This document shows positions 59,926-64,000 of a DNA stretch of 64,000 nucleotides, in pieces (position 1 is the stretch's first letter; the number at the start of each line of letters is the position of its first letter). Position numbers and translations under genes: made by a program. The DNA comes from JABFXC01 sp045804265 (GTDB lineage Bacteria > Gemmatimonadota > Gemmatimonadetes > Gemmatimonadales > Gemmatimonadaceae), in assembly GCA_045804265.1 (NCBI GenBank), contig JBJMNK010000030.1, positions 10,498-74,497 of the forward strand. Direction: 5' to 3'. The notes beneath the pieces are model-generated. The model was not told where the DNA came from. It made no database searches and saw only the letters and a program-made list of their open reading frames with translations.

Positions 59926-60880
59926 GGATGGCGGCGCTCTCGCGGATCATCGCCATTCCCATCGCCCACTGGCCCTTGGGCGTCGTGTGACTTATCTCGC
60001 CCGCCCGCATCCGCTGGTAGAACTCGACGAGCGTCGGGGCGTTCTCGAGCGTTTCGCCAGCAGCCGCACCGGGGTGGCCGCCCGTGCCCGCGATCCATAG
60101 CCCCATCGAACCGCAGAGCGCGGCGATGGTGCGCCGGTCCCAGGTGAACCGTGGCGGCAGCGTCGCGGCCGGTGCGCCATCGTGCGCCGCGAGCATCGTC
60201 AGGCACGCGGCCTCGTCGAGTCGGAAGAACAGCGCGATCGTCGCCAGGTCGTAGAAGGGCTCCTGTACCCCGGCCGTGTCCCAGTCGACCAGCATCAGCC
60301 GCTCCCCGTCGAACACCATGTTGCCCGGGTTCGCGTCGTTATGACTGAGACCATCGGCACGGCCGGCGGCGGGCGGATCGATCGCCAGGGCGCGCGTCAC
60401 GACTGTCTCGACGAACGACGGCAGCTCGAGCTGCGCCTTTGCCTTCGACCACGTGGCGGCGAGAAATTCCCGTGAGTTCGACCGTGGCAGCTCGGCTGGC
60501 GCGGGAAGATCGTGGATGCGGCGCATCGTGCGGCCGAGCAGCACGAGCGCATCGGCGCGCGTGGCCGGGGTCATCAGGAATCCGGGGAATCCACGGTCGG
60601 CGACGAACTCGCTCACCACCGCGCGCCGCGCTTCGTCCACGTGCAGGATCGCCGGCGCCACTCCCGCATCCGCGGCGAGCTGCTGGACGCGCGTCCGCGC
60701 TCGCCACGCATCCAGCGGCTCGCTCGCGCGCGAGATCTTGAGCACCGCCGCAGTCCCCGCGGCATTCACGCGATGAACCCCTGCGCCTGAAAGACCGGAG
60801 GCCAATCGCGTGAAGGTGGTGCCCTCACCGCGAAGCGCGGGCGGCAGGCATTCGTCGAGCGCGAGCGAGGCGACGGTCAT
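59918..60880 (-). CDS. Aminoglycoside phosphotransferase (APH)-family kinase-like protein
   Basis: A 320-residue small-molecule kinase of the APH/choline-kinase fold. The catalytic loop is HNDANPGNMVF and the magnesium-binding motif LVDWDTAG; the N-lobe Lys is in AAVLKISRASE. The substrate could be choline, homoserine or an amino sugar, as only a minority are resistance enzymes. It overlaps the upstream SnoaL-type gene stop by 4 nt (60877-60880). Its TAA stop lies in a CGTTAGGC octamer. Confidence 0.9.
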   Translation of the reverse strand: MTVASLALDECLPPALRGEGTTFTRLASGLSGAGVHRVNAAGTAAVLKISRASEPLDAWRARTRVQQLAADAGVAPAILHVDEARRAVVSEFVADRGFPGFLMTPATRADALVLLGRTMRRIHDLPAPAELPRSNSREFLAATWSKAKAQLELPSFVETVVTRALAIDPPAAGRADGLSHNDANPGNMVFDGERLMLVDWDTAGVQEPFYDLATIALFFRLDEAACLTMLAAHDGAPAATLPPRFTWDRRTIAALCGSMGLWIAGTGGHPGAAAGETLENAPTLVEFYQRMRAGEISHTTPKGQWAMGMAMIRESAAIHA

Positions 60881-61374
60881 CGCTTCGTTTGGTTGGCCGA
60901 AAGCGTCCGCGTCGAATCCTCGAAGCCGAAGAAGTGCTCCATCAGCCAGCGCCCGTTGCGCTGCCGCGCGAGCGTCACGACGTAGCGCCCGAACTCCGCC
61001 TGGCGCGTGCCGCTCGAGTCGGCCCAAGACTGCTCGAAGGCGCCGAACTCCGTCGCGTGGTCGCCATCGACGCGCCGGCTGGCCACGGTGAGCGCGAGAT
61101 CCATGTCGCGCAGCGACGCCCAGTTGCCGCGCGCCATCTCCGTCATCCCCGCGCGACCGTGCACCGTATTGAACGCCGGCCACTCGAAGACAGCGCTATC
61201 GGTGTAGAGCGTTCCGTACGCCTGCGCGTCGTGCGTCCGGTATGCGTTGACGATCCGCGCGTTGAGCGAATCGATCCCCGCGTTGGCATCCACCGCGCGC
61301 GGCGGACTGGCGTTCGCGCAGGCGAGCACGATCATCGGCAGCGGTAGCATCGCGAGCTTCGTGAAGGTGCGCAT
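60877..61374 (-). CDS. SnoaL/DUF4440-type NTF2-fold lipoprotein
   Basis: A 165-residue lipoprotein (lipobox VLAC) with a NTF2-like body: IDSLNARIVNAYRTHDAQAYGTLYTDSAVF, VHGRAGMTEMARGNW and the last strands LARQRNGRWLMEHFFGF. DUF4440-type proteins are common and of unspecified function. It overlaps the APH gene by 4 nt, so they are an operon. Confidence 0.85.
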   Translation of the reverse strand: MRTFTKLAMLPLPMIVLACANASPPRAVDANAGIDSLNARIVNAYRTHDAQAYGTLYTDSAVFEWPAFNTVHGRAGMTEMARGNWASLRDMDLALTVASRRVDGDHATEFGAFEQSWADSSGTRQAEFGRYVVTLARQRNGRWLMEHFFGFEDSTRTLSANQTKR

Positions 61375-61468
61375 GGCTCGTCTCGTCGGGGTGATGTGAG
61401 GTGGGCGAAGCAGCGCCCGTTCGGGGGAAGCCGGGCCCGATCCGTTGCCGCTTGTCTTCGTGCGTTGC

Positions 61469-62107
61469 TCAGCGCACCGTCAGGCTCAGTCCGAGATGCG
61501 CGACGAGGTCGGTCTCGGTGCCGCCCTGATAGGTGCCGGCCGCGTCCGAGAGCTCCCAGTTGTAGAACAACCCATCGATGCCGGCGCCGGCCGAGAGTCC
61601 GCGCCAGATCGGGATCGACCCCCCGGCGCCTAACGCGATGACCGCGCGCGACGGTGTACCATACGCAGCGTATGCGGTCCCCCCGTGCTTGATCGTCCCA
61701 CCCCCCGCGCCGATCCACACGCGTGCCCGCGCCGGCAGCGAGGGACTGTAGAGCAGCTGCGCCGTCAACGCGGTCACTCGGCTCGAGGTGGAGTACGCAC
61801 CGCCGCCAGGGGTGGCGACCGTCTGGTGATCGGCGGTCGACGTCACACCCTGCAGCTGCACCCCGAAGTTGCGCATGATCCAGAGCCGCGCGTTCGCGCC
61901 GAACGCGGTCCCGGCATTGTCGCGCGGGCTCTCGGGTGTGCCGACGCGAAAGTACGATGCTGCATGATCGTAGCTGCCCACCGGCGCATAGAGTCCGACG
62001 ATCGGCTCGATGTCGATCGAACGTTGCGCTTCGATGATCCCCGGCGCCGTCACCACGCCGAGCAGGAGGAGAGCGATCGAGTTCCTCACCAGCCACCTCC
62101 GATTCAC
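61469..62107 (-). CDS. Hypothetical outer-membrane beta-barrel protein
   Basis: A 212-residue exported protein (signal ends IIEAQ). Alternating hydrophobic/polar strands with aromatic ends (IEPIVGLYAPVG, ARLWIMRNFGVQLQG, ARVWIGAGGGTIKHGG, LVAHLGLSLTVR) suggest an 8-stranded outer-membrane barrel of the OmpA/OmpW kind. The last residue is Arg rather than the usual aromatic, with Val before it. I recognise no specific family. Confidence 0.7.
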   Translation of the reverse strand: MNRRWLVRNSIALLLLGVVTAPGIIEAQRSIDIEPIVGLYAPVGSYDHAASYFRVGTPESPRDNAGTAFGANARLWIMRNFGVQLQGVTSTADHQTVATPGGGAYSTSSRVTALTAQLLYSPSLPARARVWIGAGGGTIKHGGTAYAAYGTPSRAVIALGAGGSIPIWRGLSAGAGIDGLFYNWELSDAAGTYQGGTETDLVAHLGLSLTVR

Positions 62108-62259
62108 AACGTTGGACTGAACGACCCGGGTACCAACTCATGGTGCGCCGACGAGCGCAGCGCGGCAAGGGCTCCCCCCTCCGCCGCGGCCGCGCACTTG
62201 CATTGGTCGCTCGCGATCTTCCCGCTTTTCAAGTCCACTCCGATCCCGAAGCAGCGCTG

Positions 62260-63555
62260 ATGGCAATCCTGATCGTCGTCATCGTCCTCGGCCTCCTCGT
62301 CGGAGCGCTCGGCCTCATCGGATTCCTCGACGCCGTCCGCGGCACGCCGATCGCCCACGTCATTCCATTCGGGCCACCGCTCCCGGCTGTCGACGATCCC
62401 GCCTTTCGCATCTCGATGGAGCTCGTCAGCCACACGATGATGTGCGAGGGGAATCGCGTCGAGATCTTCTGGAACGGCGACCAGACGTACCCGCGCCTGT
62501 GGGCCGACCTGCGTTCCGCGCGCCGGACGATCACGCTGCAGCTCTACTACTGCGAGCCGGGGCGGATGGCGGATGAGTTGAAGACGATCCTCCTCGAGCG
62601 CGCCGGCGCTGGCGTCCGCGTCCTCTTCCTGTACGACGCCTTCGGCACCTCGTTCAAGAAGGAGTACATCGAGGCGCTGCGCAATGGCGGAGTACGCGTC
62701 GAGTCGTTCCGTCCCGTCGCGCTCAAGGCGCTGCAGAAGATGCAGCATCGCGCGCACATTCGCGTCGTCTGTGTCGACGGCCGCATCGGCTGGACAGGCG
62801 GCTTCGGCATCTCCGACAAGTGGTACGGCAATGGGCGATCGAAGGATCACTGGCGCGACTCGAATGTCCGTTTCACCGGACCGGCGGTGAACCAGCTGCA
62901 GGCCGCGTTCACCGCCTGCTGGACCGAATCAACTGGCGAGCTGCTCATCGCCCCCGTCGAGACGCCGCCCGAGGAGACGCGGCAGCAGGAGGACGAGCGC
63001 GGCACTGTCGTCGCCGGCTTGCTGCACGCGTCACCGTCGGTGGGGAGCACGGAGGCCGAGCGGTTCTTCACCTATTCGATCGCCAGCGCGCGGAAGAAGC
63101 TCTACATCACCAACTCCTACTTCGTCCCCGACCGCGCCATCCGCGCCATGATCGCCGAGGCCGCGCGCCGCGGCGTGGACACCCGCATCCTGACGGTGAG
63201 CGCCGAGACCGATGTCAAGAGCACCTGGTACGCGGGGCGCGCACGCTACGAAGAGCTCCTCTCGGCCGGGGTGCGCATCTTCGAGTACCAGCCGGTGATG
63301 ATGCACGCCAAGACGCTGATGGTCGACAGCCACTGGGCCGCGTTAGGCAGCATGAACGCCGACAACCGCTCGCTCTCGCTCAACGAGGAGACCGTGCTGA
63401 TGATCCTCGACAGCGACGCCGCCGGCACTCTCGAGCAGCAGTTCCTCGACGACCTGAAGTTCGCGAAGGAGATCGAGCTCGCCGAGTTCCGGAAGCGCGG
63501 CCGCTGGCAGCGGATCAAGGAGTCCGCGTGCTACTCCGTCTGGCGGGTGCTGTGA
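62260..63555 (+). CDS. Phospholipase D/cardiolipin synthase-family protein
   Basis: A 431-residue membrane-anchored PLD-family enzyme. One helix (IVVIVLGLLVGALGLIGFL) anchors it. The two catalytic motifs are HIRVVCVDG (His166, Arg168, Asp173) and HAKTLMVDS (His349, Lys351, Asp356); the first has Arg in place of the usual Lys. Cardiolipin synthases join two phosphatidylglycerols. The start at 62260 begins the helix; the upstream in-frame extension to 62140 is Arg-rich and overlaps the control region of the opposite gene. Confidence 0.9.
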   Translation: MAILIVVIVLGLLVGALGLIGFLDAVRGTPIAHVIPFGPPLPAVDDPAFRISMELVSHTMMCEGNRVEIFWNGDQTYPRLWADLRSARRTITLQLYYCEPGRMADELKTILLERAGAGVRVLFLYDAFGTSFKKEYIEALRNGGVRVESFRPVALKALQKMQHRAHIRVVCVDGRIGWTGGFGISDKWYGNGRSKDHWRDSNVRFTGPAVNQLQAAFTACWTESTGELLIAPVETPPEETRQQEDERGTVVAGLLHASPSVGSTEAERFFTYSIASARKKLYITNSYFVPDRAIRAMIAEAARRGVDTRILTVSAETDVKSTWYAGRARYEELLSAGVRIFEYQPVMMHAKTLMVDSHWAALGSMNADNRSLSLNEETVLMILDSDAAGTLEQQFLDDLKFAKEIELAEFRKRGRWQRIKESACYSVWRVL

Positions 63556-64000
63556 TCGCGCGCGGATCGTTCGGCGGATCCGCGCTGCCCGCGGTCGTGT
63601 GCGCCGAGGGAGATCAACGGGTGGATGACGATTACGCGGATTCCGCGGATCACGCGGATCGCTCCAACGGGCGGACCAGGCTCCACGCCGGTCGTCGGCA
63701 TCGCGCCAACAGCTTGAGGCACGCCTGGTGAGATGATCTCGCCAAGCGTGCCCCCAACGCGTGCAACCCTGGTGCATGGACCTCGACCGCCCATGGAGCA
63801 ATCCGCGTAATCCGCGTAATCCGCGAAATTGTAGTCCCACTGTTACGACCATTCCTCACCGGTACCCTCGAGCGAGCATGACGCCGACCGAGGCACCGCT
63901 CGATCCGCACCTGAAGACGCTCGTCGAACCGGTGCCAGATCTTTGATGATCGCTTTCCGGCTACACTCTTTATCGTCCCTGACCCCTGACCCCCGACCCC
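63556..64000. other. Gene-free end of window with inverted repeats and heptamer repeats
   Basis: About 445 bp without a credible gene. It contains the second MITE-like element (63631-63829) and CCCTGAC heptamers at the very end (63977-63997). A short open frame from about 63879 (starting MTPTEAPLDPHLK) stops after 22 codons with no ribosome-binding site and is not called. The 3' neighbour lies outside the window. Confidence 0.6.
63631..63829. repeat. MITE-like element, copy 2, with approximately 44-bp terminal inverted repeats
   Basis: The ends 63631-63674 and 63787-63829 are imperfect inverted copies (about 38 of 44), again built from GCGGATTAC-type units, ending inwards with GCTCCA and GGGCGG. 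Inside, GGCACGC (63718-63724) pairs with GCGTGCC (63746-63752) around GAGATGATCTC. The outer ends are related to the copy at 7415-7628, the middles are not. Confidence 0.6.

Noticed and set aside
63879..63946. A 22-codon open frame MTPTEAPLDPHLK... near the right end
   Set aside because: Too short, no ribosome-binding site, and it ends at TGA TGA; a +1 shift would continue as FDDRFPATLFIVPDP, so it might be a decayed fragment, but evidence is too thin to call.
1..64000. tRNA, rRNA, riboswitch, prophage or insertion-sequence transposase genes
   Set aside because: No T-loop-type tRNA sequence, rRNA segment, known riboswitch core or transposase was recognised in any gap or frame; none of the gaps is long enough for rRNA.

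Overview
The window is high-GC DNA (roughly two thirds G+C by eye) from a Gram-negative, outer-membrane-bearing bacterium. There are RND efflux parts, TonB-dependent receptors, many lipobox lipoproteins, SusC/SusD proteins, a Tat-dependent Gfo/Idh/MocA oxidoreductase, PknB-type kinase, ECF42 sigma factor and many NIPSNAP, DUF1080 and CRTAC1-type proteins. This mix fits a soil Gemmatimonadota-like organism; the phylum is an inference from gene content, because no rRNA or other marker gene is present. No tRNA, rRNA, CRISPR array, transposase or phage gene was seen.

Layout. 1-4 kb: a metal-efflux operon (TolC-like, adaptor, partial RND pump) with a small secreted His/Cys protein upstream. 4-9.2 kb: HtrA-like protease, secreted M28 peptidase, a 630 bp gene-free stretch of inverted repeats, and a Gfo/Idh/MocA oxidoreductase. 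9.3-13.1 kb: amtB-glnK, then a TetR regulator with a clear operator and a fatty-acid desaturase. 13.3-17.4 kb: a secreted 28-residue-repeat protein, a small membrane protein and a secreted glycosidase-like protein. 17.8-31.6 kb: SusC, SusD, two large FG-GAP/UnbV (CRTAC1-like) lipoproteins flanking a stand-alone TonB-plug lipoprotein, and a GH37 trehalase. 31.6-36.7 kb, on the other strand: an apparent operon of GH31 alpha-glucosidase, Dabb protein, lipoprotein, GH130 protein and an AhpD-like protein. 36.8-39.4 kb: DGPF/YCII protein, ECF42 sigma factor and LLM oxidoreductase with 4-nt overlaps. 39.6-50 kb: Ser/Thr kinase, SnoaL-like protein, TonB receptor plus DUF4249 lipoprotein, VOC and GNAT proteins, PQQ dehydrogenase. 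50-63.6 kb: many small enzymes (PEBP, GNAT, VOC, DinB, racemase, HAD, ChbG, NIPSNAP, DUF1080, TPR, APH) and a phospholipase D/cardiolipin synthase. 63.6-64 kb: a second copy of the inverted-repeat element.

Most striking points. (1) The AhpD-like gene at 31656-32270 (minus) has an in-frame UGA exactly where the second cysteine of the CxxC active site belongs. It is followed at the right distance by a bulged hairpin with a GGUC apical loop, the same loop as the E. coli fdhF SECIS. It is almost certainly a selenoprotein that ordinary gene calling would split. (2) The octamer CGTYAGGC is massively over-represented (about fifty CGTTAGGC/CCTAACG and about forty CGTCAGGC by manual count). It occurs in genes and between them, often as inverted pairs at gene ends and often supplying the stop codon, which resembles the distribution of DNA-uptake sequences. 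(3) Two genes at 26.5 kb diverge from overlapping start codons. (4) Two approximately 200 bp elements with imperfect terminal inverted repeats lie at 7.4 and 63.7 kb. Carbohydrate genes (SusCD, trehalase, GH31, GH130, glycosidase-like protein) dominate 15-37 kb and look like one glucan/disaccharide acquisition region.
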